Positions 25,640 through 40,512 of a stretch of 64,000 nt of DNA are shown here, piece by piece. Origin of the DNA: Sipunculus nudus (Eukaryota; Annelida; Sipuncula; Golfingiida; Sipunculidae); contig CM049310.1 in assembly GCA_026874595.1 (NCBI GenBank), positions 76,935,056 to 76,999,055 on the forward strand, read 5' to 3'. The notes beneath the pieces were generated by a model that was given only the letters and a program-made list of their open reading frames with translations, was not told where the DNA came from and did no database searches. Numbering within the stretch: position 1 is the first letter of the stretch; each line of letters opens with the position of its first letter. A program made the position numbers and the translations under genes.

Positions 25640-25948
25640 CTCGCCTTTCCTTGACGGCCTGTCTTCAATATCCGGCGGATTACAGATGAGAGCTGTGTTG
25701 TTTATAACAACGGCGATATCATTGATGAACAGACCGTCCGGGTGTTTCTCGTCACAGGGCAGTTCTATCACATCAACCCCTATGCGCCTTAAAGCTTCCA
25801 CGAGGTTTTCGTGCTCTCGCCTGGCCTTATCTATATCAATAACATCTCCACCTTTCAGGTCAAACGAGCTGTGATCCTTGAAAGAATTCGCAATTCTGCT
25901 CACTAACGCGAAATTATACTTAAAACAGAACGAACGGGGGTCAGCCAT
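25640..25948 (-). CDS. Dimethylarginine dimethylaminohydrolase, first coding exon (partial gene)
   Basis: DDAH hydrolyses asymmetric dimethylarginine to citrulline and dimethylamine in the cytosol, relieving inhibition of nitric oxide synthase. The 103 codons start MADPRSFCFKYNFALVSRIA and contain GGDVIDIDKARREHENLVEA, then VIELPCDEKHPDGLFINDIA and SRKGE, which align with the N-terminal third of animal DDAH1/2 (pentein fold). Asp71 and Asp77 match substrate-binding aspartates of the family; the glutamate expected just before the second is Asn76. The exon ends at AG|GTATGT in phase 0, as after the equivalent residue in vertebrate DDAH1. The ATG was chosen because homology begins there and its context (gcaacATGG) is good; an in-frame upstream ATG at 26050 would add 34 unmatched residues. 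The catalytic His and Cys lie in later exons, not found. Confidence 0.88.
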
Positions 25949-26235
25949 GTTGCTGCCGGTGATATCCGTATGAATATGGACGAGCCAATCAGGTGACCAG
26001 GATGCGACGAGCAATCGATACTGCTGCACTCTATCGGGGACCGGAAACACAACACCTGTTTAGGACATGCAATTGGGTTTTCCCACCCACGCGTCATAGG
26101 CCTACGTTCATTTAATCTGCATACAACTTCGCTTACTCATTAATCTGTTTGAATGCGATTGTCCTTTTCCGAAACACTTGATATATCAGGAAGATAAACA
26201 TGAAATATGTAACACAGAGTTGATATGACTATTTA

Positions 26236-26753
26236 AATTAAAGGGACATAATCAGGCGCAATAGTATATGCCTATCCTTTCTCACTGTCAGTTCAGTTTT
26301 GCTTTATACACAGGTTTCCCAGCAAAACCATCCCAGCACACAGTCTCAGTACCTCGCATACGGCTGTTTTAAAACTTGTTATGGCTCTGCGTGTTGGTAA
26401 ACACAATCCATGTGTGTCTGTTTACCATAACAAGGCCGCGTAACCGGAGGTACGATTTTCAGCCGCAAGACACGGTGTATCAGCCAGCGGGAACATGTAT
26501 TACATTTTTGGAACAAGTCAGTCAGGGCGTCTCCTGATTGACACGTGTTGTGGCTCCGCGATGCACACGGCCCTGCGTGTTGTGTTTATGTTGACATCTT
26601 TGATCGCGCTCGGTCCACTGTTTTAAACACTCGTTTACAGGAGTAAGCAAACAGTTTCAAGGAAATATTTTGGCAGGTACAGATTCATTTTAAAGAAAGA
26701 AGTTATTTTTTGTGTTAATTCAACATCCTTTGTAGGTGATTGGGCCCCTTTAA
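26236..26753. mobile_element. TTTAAAGG-ended MITE, copy 2 (long form)
   Basis: The left end, TTAAAGGGACATAATCAGG, is inverted at the right as GGTGATTGGGCCCCTTTAA, matching the ends of the 16973-17375 copy. The interior holds the sequence shared with 6772-7500 (CCCAGCAAAACCATCCCAGC; GTTATGGCTCTGCG; AACAAGGCCGCG). Starting ~290 bases upstream of the DDAH ATG, it probably sits just outside that gene's 5' end. Confidence 0.65.
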
Positions 26754-26814
26754 GTGATTAAAAAAAAATAAAGTTTGCCCAAGTTAGGCCAAAAAAGATA
26801 TAGGCCTATGATTC

Positions 26815-27235
26815 TCACTTCTCAGGCACCGCCCGCGTCAATATTACCCCCCCCCCCCCCCCCCATCCCTCCGCATCAAAAATTTTAAATGTTTATTTTG
26901 ATTATAAAGGCCAAGTATATTGCTAAATTTTAACATGCCTTATTTAAATATATATTACTGAAAATACGATTAGGGTGACAATACGGTCACAAATGAGTAA
27001 AATCTTACCTGATATTAAAATATTGTTGATTAAATTATCGTATTTTTATATAGGCCTACTCTTTTATCGTTAAAACATGCATTCACTAAAATCACAATAG
27101 TATTTTGCAGGGTAAGACATTTTAGCAAAAGATTAAAGTTATTAGAATATTTACCTATTAACTTAGTGTAAATGTTTGGATTATACCAGAGTGATTCATT
27201 TTTATTTGACCATATATACACTACAAAGTTGTACC
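26815..27235. other. Fragment of the TCAGGCACCGCCCGCGTCAA repeat and AT-rich sequence
   Basis: TCAGGCACCGCCCGCGTCAA at 26821 matches the start of the element at 33447. A poly-C tract follows at 26845-26864. Nothing else recognised. Confidence 0.5.
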
Positions 27236-27237
27236 TT

Positions 27238-27304
<67 letters not shown>

Positions 27305-27343
27305 TAATAATAACAATAATAATAATAATATTAATATTAAGAA
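27238..27343. repeat. (ATA/TAA)n microsatellite
   Basis: About 35 near-perfect trinucleotide units. The isoleucine-rich frames translated across it on both strands are artefacts of the repeat. Confidence 0.95.
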
Positions 27344-27345
27344 GA

Positions 27346-27849
27346 AGAAGGTATTTTATCATTGGGCAGTATAACCGTAATACATAAATATTTAAAAAAA
27401 AACTAGGTATATATGGGAGCCCAGCATCTACCGTACCGTTGGGGGGGGGGGGGGGGAGGGGCACCTTCTCATTTGCAATATATCCCCATAATGTAGTACG
27501 GAAATCGGAATAGGGTGGGTCACCCGCACACTCATATGGCTACACCACTGGGTAAAGACATCGGACCTTGCATAAATGCCAACTAGAAAAAAAAAAACAC
27601 TCAGACAACAAAGACCTCCACCGAGGCAACTCAGGAGGAGGGAAGGGGGGGGGGGGGGAGTGTAGTGGAGTGGCGCTATTATAATTATTTTTTTCTCTGC
27701 AGTTGTGTATATTGAGACACATTTATATGTACGTGTATAAGAAGAAATTTCATTCAAAACATACACATTTGCATGAGCCAAAGTGAATTATTTTCTTAAA
27801 GTGTACATAGTTTAAAAAATGTACGCAAGGGGTCCATTCCAATCCCTCA
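27346..27849. other. Intergenic with poly-G tracts
   Basis: Poly-G runs at 27439-27456 and 27646-27658. The proline-rich minus frames across them are not genes. Confidence 0.5.
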
Positions 27850-28057
27850 TATACACATGGCTTTCCCATTTGTTAACATTGGAGCATGTACTGTGTTAAC
27901 TAACTGCTTATAGATAAACAAGCCAAAACAGCCGTAAAAGAGGCTTAACAGAACTTTTCTTAACAAGAATTACCTACAGTTCATGAATATTCATGTATAG
28001 TATAAGCCAGAAGTCAGATAAATTTTACAGAAAAAGTAGGCGAATGGCGGGCTTTAA
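27850..28057. mobile_element. TTTAAAGG-ended MITE, truncated copy 3
   Basis: CATGGCTTTCCCATTTGTTA and the following sequence resemble the interior of the 16973 copy. The right end, AGTAGGCGAATGGCGGGCTTTAA, is a diverged form of the terminal repeat. The left terminus is not recognisable. Confidence 0.5.
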
Positions 28058-28230
28058 TGTTCACTGACAATACTGTATTCGTGAATATATCCAAGTTCCT
28101 TGGCACAGTATATCTCTCTATATAGGCTAATCGCGAATGTGTCCTCACGAGTCAACACCCAATTAAAAAAAAGCGAACTGATCGAGATCTATCTGGGTTA
28201 CTATACTAGCTCTTGAAACACATATAAATA

Positions 28231-28244
28231 TTTCACAATACGTG

Positions 28245-28302
<58 letters not shown>
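28231..28302. repeat. (AT)n microsatellite
   Basis: An uninterrupted TA run of about 35 units. Confidence 0.95.
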
Positions 28303-28304
<2 letters not shown>

Positions 28305-30119
28305 GTTGGAAATTACTTAACATATATGATATCCATGATATACTAGTCTACCAGTTATTCCGACATCGCCCATGATAAATATCGCGTTGATTTGAAATTC
28401 TGGTGTGAATTGTTTATCACCCCAGTTAATTTGCATAGGAACAAAGTTTTTTTTTTTGGTATAGAACAGATTTATTGCTGCATGATATTTTCTGTGCACG
28501 TGCAACAAATATTGGCAAATGAATTGCACGACAGGGGGTCTACATATAACAAATAATATGTGCGAAAATCAACTGTCAAGTTTGGGAGCTATTCTGACAG
28601 ATATTGATAAAGGGTTCTATAATTATACCTGGCGGAGGTACTAGAATTATTTTCTTGCCGCCGTTAGTTGTTTTTTTGTAAATTTCATAGAGGTGAAGGT
28701 TAGGAATGGTAGCATTTGGACTTATTGGTAGATGTAAATGAGAGAGAAGCCACACATGGACTAGTAAATAAAATGTTTGGGCCCCGATATGACCGGTCGC
28801 GGTGAAACTTACGTCGAGAACTTAGTATCTTTTTCTCCCCTAGATGTCAGCACCGGGCGGTGACACCTTTAAATCAATGGGGAAACCGAATTGATAGATA
28901 TATCCTGTATTCACGTTATTGACAAGGGACCCATGGGTCACGACGCTCAGTGGAATGTTTTAAAATTAAAGCAAATGCAAAATAGAGTTTATTTTTTTAA
29001 CTTTAGCAAATGCAAAATATACTTAATATTTTTATAGAAATTATCACTTAAAAAGCCAAGTGGAAATGACCGTGCTATCTGGTGATAATCGAATACTAAA
29101 TATATGTTGCCAAACTAATACTATGCACTTTAATGGACCATATTAAAGATGCAGGATCCTCTCATGATCAAATATCAAGTATCAAGTATCAAGAATCAGT
29201 ATTTAAGCTATGTGACAGTAATACCCATGCGAATGTGTTAACCTCTGTCAATTATAGAATAAGGAAGTAAGTGGAAATTAGCTGAAGTATAGTAGTACAC
29301 ATTTAACTTATTAACAGAAATAAAAAGCTGTAAAAAATTTCAAATTTCCATTTTCAAATGAGCATAAACTAAATCCGATAAGTACATAATTCACTGTGTA
29401 ATACATGAAAATTGAGACCTAAAACCATTTAATAATGCAACAAGAAAAACATGATGGGCCTAAGACTTATACGAAACGATATTTGACCAACAAAAAATGT
29501 GTAAATGTAATTAATAATTATAAAACCATATTTTCAAATTCAAATTCAAAACATATAAATCATGGCTTTTATATATCATTTATAAGATTGAACATATTAC
29601 AATTTACATCCTTATACTTAAAATATAGATTGCAAATCACTTGCATTAATTCTACACATAAGTTGAGTAACAATTTTAATTTGCATCATCATATATCCCT
29701 AATTTTGTCAGATAACACCACATTATGCATACAAATTAATTTTTTTTATCACAAAAATATATCTGATAACAAAAAAATAAATGTCGAATAATAAAACTTG
29801 ATTCAGAGTTCACAGTTCTTTTGCTCATATAATATCAATTGATGCATAATGATGGGCTTAATTATATTTTAATTTGTTGAAATTATTTAAAAGACAATTG
29901 ATTAAAATACTGCATTACCACAACATGGCATCTACCGGATTACCCCTTGAATGACTTTTTGTAGAAAAGTTGTGTATATTGGAATGGAAACAGCATTACA
30001 ATTAAGGAAGTACAGTTCAAACAACAATTACTGTATAACACTTGGTGGAGGGGAGGGGAAGGGGGTGATATGAGAATAACCGACACCTGTGATCTGCCCC
30101 AGTGACCCATTACAGATCA
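28303..30119. other. Intergenic, nothing recognised
   Basis: AT-rich. The 118-codon frame at 29435-29791 is N/I/K-rich and reflects base composition. A copy of the GGGACCCATGGGTC motif is at 28912-28950. Confidence 0.5.
28912..28950 (+). repeat. Dispersed GGGACCCATGGGTC motif, copy 2
   Basis: CGTTATTGACAAGGGACCCA followed by TGGGTCACGACGCTCAG. The central 14 bases are a perfect palindrome. Confidence 0.55.
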
Positions 30120-30838
30120 GGTACCATGGCAAAGCTTATCTCGAGTGACCAGAAGTGGGCTGCCGGCATCTTGACAATGCAAGTGAATACATTAGAGCCT
30201 TGAAAAAATCAATAACTAGCTTAATGTTTGAGCGTTTATTTTCAAATTTCAGATTTAAACAGATTAAATACTTATAAGTAAATGCTGTGAATATTGAACC
30301 AAAAGTACGTACAGGAAAAAGAAAACGTGCTAGGATCAAAATTGGGCAATAATTTAGGGTACTGATTTTATATTTATGCATATATTTTTTAAAGATTACA
30401 AAATTCAGATGTAATTTTGGGTATACAATTGAATCTTGATTATATAAAGTTATATCCCAGAAAAAAATCATTAGCATTAACAATAATCATGTTAGATCAG
30501 GAAATATCTTTCCTGATTTCCTACAAAGTGCATTATGTTCGGGCCCATAACTTCAAGAAATTACTCAATATTGACCTAATTCCTTGCATGTACATTAAAA
30601 AAACATAAGAAGGAATATTTCGGCAAAAGAGGAACAAAACAGCTCTTGTAGTCGAATGAAGTCGCAGTGACCCTGTTTTGGGTTTGTTAGGAGGACTTCG
30701 GGACATCTAACTGTGTGTAGAATTTTGGATTCGTAGATCCAACGGTTTCAAAACGTGCGCTGTTAACGGAAGGACGGACAAAGGACAAAGGACCATCGCT
30801 ATAGCTCAGATGACTTACAATCAGCTAAGCTAAATATG
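30120..30838 (+). mobile_element. Tandem-core-type element fragment, 3' end on plus strand
   Basis: Sequence such as GGCCCATAACTTCAAGAAAT and GGACATCTAACTGTGTG is the reverse complement of parts of 34330-35400. It ends with AACGGAAGGACGGACAAAGG and an imperfect hairpin, ATAGCTCAGATGAC...AGCTAAGCTAAA (30801-30835). The same arrangement of ACGG-like tract then hairpin is seen in element D. Confidence 0.55.
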
Positions 30839-33397
<2,559 letters not shown>

Positions 33398-33446
33398 TGT
33401 CCATTTGAGGATGCATCGCATTCATTGTATAAAAATAATACCACAT

Positions 33447-33780
33447 AAGGTATGGTTCTCAGGCACCGCCCGCGTCAATTTTAAACCCCCGCATCAAAAA
33501 TTTTTATTTTGATTTTCACTAGAAACTTACAAATTTTGAGCTCCAGCCTCTCGGACATTTCTATCAATGAGATAAAATCATACAATTTTGATAAAAAAAA
33601 AACTTTTGTTATGTAGTGCTTTCCTTGTTTGGCAAAATAAATCAGTTATTATAATGCTTTTTTCCCTTACCATTTGACATTTTTATCGAAACATACAGAA
33701 ATAAAAAAAAAAAAAAAAAAAAAAAAACGCCCGCTCGCATTCCTTTCTGATAAAAAAAAAGTGCCTGAGAACCAAACCTT
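33447..33780. mobile_element. MITE with AAGGT.TGGTTCTCAGGCAC terminal repeats
   Basis: The left end, AAGGTATGGTTCTCAGGCAC, is inverted at the right as GTGCCTGAGAACCAAACCTT, 19 of 20 bases matching. Flanking TA/TTA could be a TA target duplication as in Tc1/mariner-type elements, but the boundary is ambiguous. The interior carries CGCCCGCGTCAATTTTAAAC and a long A tract (33701-33727). Related fragments lie at 26815-26900 and 59084-59270. No ORF. Confidence 0.75.
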
Positions 33781-34235
33781 AATTTTTTTTGCCTAAAACC
33801 TATATACTCGGTTTGAGCGTGTGGTTATATAACAAATGGCACCCCCTATCGTTCAGCCCATTCATTCGACACAGCTCTGTCGACCACACATTAACTTATT
33901 ATCTTGATTTTAATTCCGGATATGGCCATTAGACAAAAACCATTATTTGAATATATAATGGACGAATCTGTTTTGCGCCATGTACAAATTTATAAAATTC
34001 TAAATTAACAGTTCTCAGTCAAAGAATTAATTATATAGTTTGCCGCCAGGTGAGGGAAAAAAGTAGAACTAATTTTACCAACACACGGCTACAGGCATAC
34101 CGACTCGAAAAATGAACGACGAGGCGGTAGTTAGCGCCACCTATCACTGTTGAACTGGGGGTGTTTTCCAGTGACTTGTACAATATCAGTGTTGTTCCAG
34201 GGAATTCACAGCATATAAAGCGTGGACCGTTCAAT

Positions 34236-34320
34236 CATCGCCATCTTTTAGGAAGCATGGCGGTGTAATAGCTATATTGCGCTGGACTCGCATCCAGATC
34301 TGACCGCTTTCCGCGCTATG
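34236..34320 (-). repeat. tRNA-like SINE head fragment (weak)
   Basis: On the minus strand TAGCGCGGAAAGCGG could be a degenerate A box and GGATGCGAGTCC a degenerate B box at suitable spacing. It cannot form a normal cloverleaf by eye. If correct, this is a SINE-like head abutting the element at 34330. Confidence 0.25.
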
Positions 34321-34329
34321 AGTCCTAGA

Positions 34330-36050
34330 CAAAGTTTTTAGCTCAGTCATCTGAGCTATAGTCGTGGTCCATTGTCCGTCGTCCGTCTGTCCGTCCGTAG
34401 ATGTGGTACTTTTTGAAACCGTAAGACCTAGGAATCCAAAATTTGGCATAATGTTAGATGTCCCCAAGATCTCCTACCAAGCCGAAAACTGGGTCTTCGC
34501 AACTTCGTTCCTTTTAGAAATTAAGGAAAAACTCAATTTTTTTTATTAAAAACCTATTTTCACATTTCAGGACTGCCTCATATCAAACCACCCATCTGTT
34601 TTTCCTCATACTTACCATAAATATTCCTCTATATAGTTCCTATGTACATGCCAGAAATTAAGTTTGTATTATATAATTTAAAAAAGTTATGGGCCCAAAC
34701 ATAATGCATTTTGTAAATAATCAGGAAAGAAATTTGATCACTTAACACAAAACTTGTTAAAGCTAAGCACTTTTTTCCAGTAATATAACTTTTATTAATC
34801 AAAATTAAATTGCAACCCAAAATTAGAACAAAATCTTTTAAATTTTTTAAAATATTAGCAAAAATAATAAATTGGTACCTTAAATTTTGCCCAACTTTGA
34901 CCATGGCATGTTTTTTCCTGTAACTGCTGTGGATTTAATTTTCAAAGCATGTTTTTGTTAGCATTTCAACTATTAACATAAAAAATTTGAAGCCAGTTGA
35001 TCAAAAACTGTAGCTTTTATTCAAGTTTTCAAGCACCATGTCACATATTGTTTACATCAAGCTAGTGTTATGCAGTTTGCTAGAGCTCAGCTCCCAAGCT
35101 TCAGCTCTAAGTTCCTTAAATTTGGCATACAGTTAGATGTCTCCAAAATTCCCTACCATGCCAAGAATTAGGTCACTAGGACTTGATTCCTTCGAGATAT
35201 TAATGAAAAACTTCATTTTTCCATTAAAAACCCATTGTTACACTTTAGGACTGCCTAATATCAAAACCACTGATCTGACTTTGATCATATATAATATACA
35301 TATTTTTCTATACATTCGCTATGCACATGCCAGAAATGATGTCAGGATTGCGTACCGGTAATTGTTTTAAGTTATCGGCCCAAACATAATCGACTTTGTA
35401 AAAAATCAGGAAAAATATTTACTCACGTTACATGAAAATTATTGAAGCTAGAGAATTTTTGTCAAGTATATAACTTGATTCAATTAAGATTCAATTGTAT
35501 ACCTAAAATTAGATCTGTATTTTGTAAATTTTATAAGTTATTAGCATAAACATAAAATCAGTACCTTAAATTTTTCCCAACTTTGACCAAGGCATGTTTT
35601 TTTTCCTTTGAGTACTGTTGATTTAATTTTCACAGCATGTGAACGTAAGTATTTGATTTGTTTAAATCTGAAATTTGAAAATAAAAGGTTGAAAATTAGG
35701 CTAGTTATTGAATTTTATCTTGAGGCTCTATTGTAGTCACTTGCTTTGTTCCAGATGCAGGTAGGCCACTCCAGGTCACTGGAAGTCAGCAATGCCAGGG
35801 TTCCTGATTTGTTACAGTCACTGGGGGATATCCCCTGCTGTGACAGGTGTACAGTTGTTCCAATAACACCCCCCCCCCACATGAATATAAATATACATTT
35901 GTATGCATGATGTGGTGTTATATGACAAGATTGAGATTTATGATGATGCAATTTAGAATTATGAATCAACGTGTATATTCAGAAATATATGTTATATTGG
36001 AAATGTACACATATTAAACTTAAAATAAAAAAAATGAGGATCTAATACAA
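34330..36050 (-). mobile_element. Tandem-core-type element, 3' end at 34336 on minus strand
   Basis: On the minus strand the end is a perfect hairpin, TAGCTCAG-ATGA-CTGAGCTA (34338-34357), preceded by a CGGACGGACAGACGG-like tract. Two diverged copies of a ~690-base unit follow: AAATTTGGCATA...GTTAGATGTC.CCAA at 34439 and 35118, then GGACTGCCT.ATATCAAA, then CTATG.ACATGCCAGAAAT at 34641 and 35320. GCATGTTTTT.CCT...TGATTTAATTTTCA recurs at about 34907 and 35592. An inverted relative is at 30120-30838. Not coding. Confidence 0.6.
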
Positions 36051-38400
36051 ACATGTGTTTATTATTTTCGAGCCTCAGCAGAATTCTAGATCAGGCTTTG
36101 TTTGCCCTGAATGTATATGCAAAAGTGTTGTTAATCCCACCACCACCCCCCCCCCCCCGGCTGTCATTGATCCTTTGCACCTCACCGTCACCTTTGCACT
36201 GAGACATTAGTTATTATTGCAAATTTTTATAATTTTTTTTAATTTGAAAAATAATTGGATTAGAAAAATTAAGATCTAAATGAAACATATTCTTGCCTCT
36301 GGAGAATGGAACATAAAGTGATCAGCTCTGTCTGTCCATCATCTCTCAATTATCATTAAATATATATATTAATTATGAAATTTTTGCTTTAAGCACTGTT
36401 GAAATAACTTTCATATGTTGTATGTGTATGGATTTAAGCTATTAAAGTCTGAAATTTGAAAGCAAAGCAACTTATGTATTCAGATGTGTAATATTGCAGA
36501 TGAAAAACTTTAAAATATTAAAATATATTATCAGCTTTGTTTGTCTAACAGTCTGTCTGTTCTTTTTTAAATAATTGTAAACGAACTATTTAATCCTGTA
36601 AGTATTGTTGAATTAAGCGGAAATCCTATATGTATATACACTATATTAATACAGAGATGTTGTAACTCCCATCATTCCAGCCCTCTCTCCCCCCCCCCCC
36701 CCCCCCCACCACCCCCACCAAGTCCTTGCATCTGGGGACTGGGGACATCAGTTATATTTCAACTGTATACATTTTATAAAATAAAAATACATATATTTAA
36801 TAATATATATTATGTAAAATAGATCCAACTGAGCAAATGTGTAAACTACTGAACTGTCAACAATTTTTCAAAAAGCCAGCCAATGATCATGGTAATAATA
36901 TACATCTTATGTTCACAAACTGCTCACATGCTTCAATTTTGACATTAGAGAATGCATGGTTTGGTCACAAAATATTATTTGCAACAATTTCTTACTCATC
37001 AATACAAACCAATCATGTCAACCAGCCATGGCATATATTACCTTTTCCTCTTAGACTTGATCTCCATTTAATATTATTTTCGATTTTTACCTTCAAAGTC
37101 AACTTCAGCTGAGCACATTGACATATTTATAGCACCATATCTTGAATGTTTACATCGAGTCATTGGTTAACAGTATTCTAGGCTGTTACATAACACCTTC
37201 ATTTTTGCCTACTGCTTCTGTGAGTGCGTGGGTCAGGCTGGGTCAGGTATTAATTACCAGAGAGCCTTTCTCCTCTCTCTCGTTCCCTTTCTCTCTTTCT
37301 GTGGAAGTCTAGCTCTCTTTCTCTCTCTCTCTCTCTCACCCCTATGCCTCCCTTCCTCTCTCCACCCCATTCTGTTGGCAGGTACTACAAACCTGATTTA
37401 TTAGATATATATGTTGATGCAATTAAGTAATGTGATTCAACTGAAATATTCACATATATATGTTATACTCTAAATGTATAGTTATATTTCCAAACCTAGA
37501 AAAAAATGATGTTATAAAAAAAGGAATTTATGTAAAAATTGTTCATAATTTCCTGGCTCAGAAGAATTGGAATTAAAATTTTCTTTGTTTCTCCAGCTTT
37601 CTGCCTGTTTTAAATATTTAATAATTATGAATAAACTTTTTTTTCCTGTAAGCACTGATCAGTTAAATTTCATATCCTGTACGTATATTCAAGGTTATTG
37701 TAACTTCCACCATCCCCTTCCCCAACCCCACTAAGTCCTTGCTCCTTGGCACTGTGAACAATAGTTCTATTGCTATAGCATAAAATTTAATAATTTGGAG
37801 AAAATATATACAGAGAGACAGAGGCGTTGTAACTCCCATCATAACGCCCCCCCCCCCCCCCCAATCAAGTCCTTCCGCCTGTGGAGTGGGGACTTTATAG
37901 CAACTGTATACATATAATAAAATAGAAAAAAAAAGTTTATTAAAAAAATTGGATCTCATCAGACAAATGTGTAAAATGTTGAACTGTCAACAGCCTGTCA
38001 GAAAGGTATCCAATGGAAACGCATGGTCAGATCTTAAAATATTATTTTCAACAATTTCTTCAATCATATCAACCAACCATGGCCTATAGATTACCTCTTT
38101 CTCTCAGACTTTATCTACATTTCATAATATTTTAGATTTTAAGCTTACAGGTGTTTAAGTACTGTTAAATGCTCCGTCTCTCTCTCTCTCTCTCTATCTC
38201 CTTTTCTCTCTACATCCATCCCTCCTTGCTCCCCACACTGTTTCCTTCTCCGAACCCCATCCCAATGTCAGCCTCAGTAAACGAGAACAAGATGAATCAG
38301 ATATATTCATATTTTAATTTATTGTATAACTATTTGTTACCTATGTACATGCCAGAAATTATGTCAATGTTGTGTAATATGTAGACGTGGTGGGCATCAA
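36051..38400. repeat. Degenerate tandem repeats (~1.1 kb spacing) with poly-C tracts
   Basis: Blocks recur: AAATGTGTAAA...TGAACTGTCAACA at 36835 and 37964; ATTT.CAACAATTTCTT at 36974 and 38045; TGTAACTCCCATCAT at about 36661 and 37828, with a variant at 37698 followed by AAGTCCTTGC. Poly-C tracts occur at 36145-36158, 36690-36706 and 37846-37862, CT-rich tracts at 37260-37340 and 38175-38200. CTATGTACATGCCAGAAATTA at 38341 links it to the 34.3-36.0 kb element. Confidence 0.6.
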
Positions 38401-38819
38401 TATAAAGTACCTTGTCAAGACCTAAGAGATATCATGTCATACAGTCACAATTCATAAATCCCCTCTTCAGCATAGTTAATTATAACATTATATCTGTCAA
38501 ATTGAAATCTTGAGGACTTCCATACACTTATAGATCCTTCGACAAATAGCCTTATCATCATTCAACCACTGCTTAGTGTACTGTGATTGCATTCATATTT
38601 GCTCAAATATACCCCCCTTACAACAGCTCCCAAATAAATAAAAAATAAACCACTATATTTACTCCATTTTAATCCATCAATCAGGTTATTTCATCCATCA
38701 TTTACTCACATGTTACATTATATTCCTTTTTAATAGCCTAACATGTCCATGATATTCATAAGGTTTGTCGACTAAATTTTGTATCACAATGGTGATACAT
38801 TTATAGTCCAATCATGATC

Positions 38820-38858
38820 AGCTGAGTGCCGTGACCCATGGGTCCCTTGTTACTACAA
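38820..38858 (-). repeat. Dispersed GGGACCCATGGGTC motif, copy 3 (inverted)
   Basis: AGCTGAGTGCCGTGACCCAT followed by GGGTCCCTTGTTAC is the inverse of copies at 13643 and 28912. It directly abuts a SINE body. Confidence 0.55.
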
Positions 38859-39075
38859 GGGTGCGCTCTCTCCACCCAGGAGTGAATGGGTACTAATCAA
38901 ACATGGGCGGCAGGCTAAGTGTAGAACGAATGACCTGCTCGCTGCTGGGTTGTATGCTTTCCAGGGAGCCGAGAAAACCAACAAGAAAGAACAGACCCGA
39001 ACCCCAGCAAGGCAAAGTGTAAATTGAGTCGGATGAGACTGACATCGTCGGTGATATCAGATTATAATCCCTCTA
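38857..39075 (+). mobile_element. SINE 3' body, 5'-truncated
   Basis: AAGGGTGCGCTCTCTCCAC, then ATGGGCGGCAGGC, then GTCGGATGAGACTGACATCG and GGTGATATCAGATTATA align block by block with the SINE at 45528-45890. The tRNA-like head is missing, replaced by the GGGACCCATGGGTC motif. Confidence 0.65.
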
Positions 39076-40505
39076 CCTTTTTTTACCAAAAGCGTGACGT
39101 AACGTTACTAACCTGCCATAGAGAGGGAATCGACAGGCCCTTTAATTTTAAAATATCAGGGATGGATTTGACCCTTTTCACTTGGCAGGCCGGTTGCATG
39201 ACTAAAGAGGATTACGTTCTATTTTCCCACCAATTAGTGGCAAATATAATCATTAATTGCTTGACAGGTCTAATTATACCTCCCCCTTCTGGCGAGGCAG
39301 TGTATTTCCCTTCTTGTTTAGCAACTTCCAACAAAACATTTTCAACATATTTTATGATTTGTTGGTATCCCACAACAAACAATCTATCGAATTTTGGATG
39401 CAGGATGAATCAGTGACGCACCATAATATAGTTTAAATTTAAATGATTTTTCCATCGTAATGATATATTACAACTTGCCTATATAACATCATGAGAAAGC
39501 CTTTAGTTTGGGCCTATTTTTAACAAATTTAAAACTATTCTGATATAAAACCTACCCAACCCAATCGGCGAGCGTTTGTTCCTAAAGCAAGGTGATTCTA
39601 GCATGTCTTTCACCGGCCACTGATTAAATAATCATTGACCTATGCTGTACTTTATGGTTACAGTCCAATTATGGTTGAGGTTCTTACTAACATAAAAAAA
39701 AATCAATGGGAGATGTTTAATGATACCTGGAAAAAGAGCTAGAACCAACTAGAGTAAGCCAAACCATTTACGTCTCCATTTCCGAGCCATAACCCCGGCC
39801 AGGTCATGAGAAGAAATAGAACCACGTGACCATTAGAGACTGGTTGTTTTAATGTTCTCCTGTGTACCTGGTGAAAAGTAACACGTACTGCACAGGGACC
39901 AAAGAAAGTTGTATGGATCATATACGTAACAGAGAGTTAGATATTAATCTAGATAATGTAAGATGTCAACGAAAACTTTTGATCCATTAGCGACATTTGT
40001 CTGAGGATATCTTTGATATGATGCAATTATTTATATTTCCGACAACTCCGTTGGCAGACGTTTTGCGTTCACGGATATGTCGAAAAATTCTTAGTAAAGT
40101 CCAATATGGCATTTTTGGGAACGGCATAAGCTTAGACATAAAAACAAGGACAAAGGGACAAATTTTAATGTTAAGGTTCAAATCAATTTGAGGGCGGATC
40201 CGAATACTAAACGAGATGTGTGCGGATGTTTGCGCTCTCTGAATAAATTCTAGTTTTCAACATGTTTTAAAACAGATGGCAAACAGATGACCAGGAACAG
40301 TTTCTTACCACTGTGAATGCAATGCTTCATAATGAAATCCGATTTAAATTTGGAGCGGGCACCGGTTCACCCGATATTCACAAGAAATAGTGCATGTCTC
40401 TATAAAGGTGCCTGTATAATAATTATTATGTGCATATGATAATTTAATCACTTTGTAAATGTGAGTCTGTACCGTCTGAACTTTAAGAATGCTGTATTCA
40501 GATAT
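39076..40505. other. Intergenic, nothing recognised
   Basis: The 130-codon plus frame at 39024-39416 begins inside the SINE tail and then shows no domain. No other exon supported. Confidence 0.5.
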
Positions 40506-40512
40506 ATATATA

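Noticed and set aside
25949-26050. N-terminal extension of the DDAH exon
   Set aside because: The 34 extra residues have no counterpart in the family; MADPRSF begins the homologous region and has a good start context.
27030-27464. Isoleucine-rich open frames on both strands
   Set aside because: They translate a (TAA)n microsatellite; no domain or splice context.
39024-39416. 130-codon plus-strand open frame
   Set aside because: The first part is the tail of a SINE body; the rest shows no recognisable motif, codon bias or splice context.
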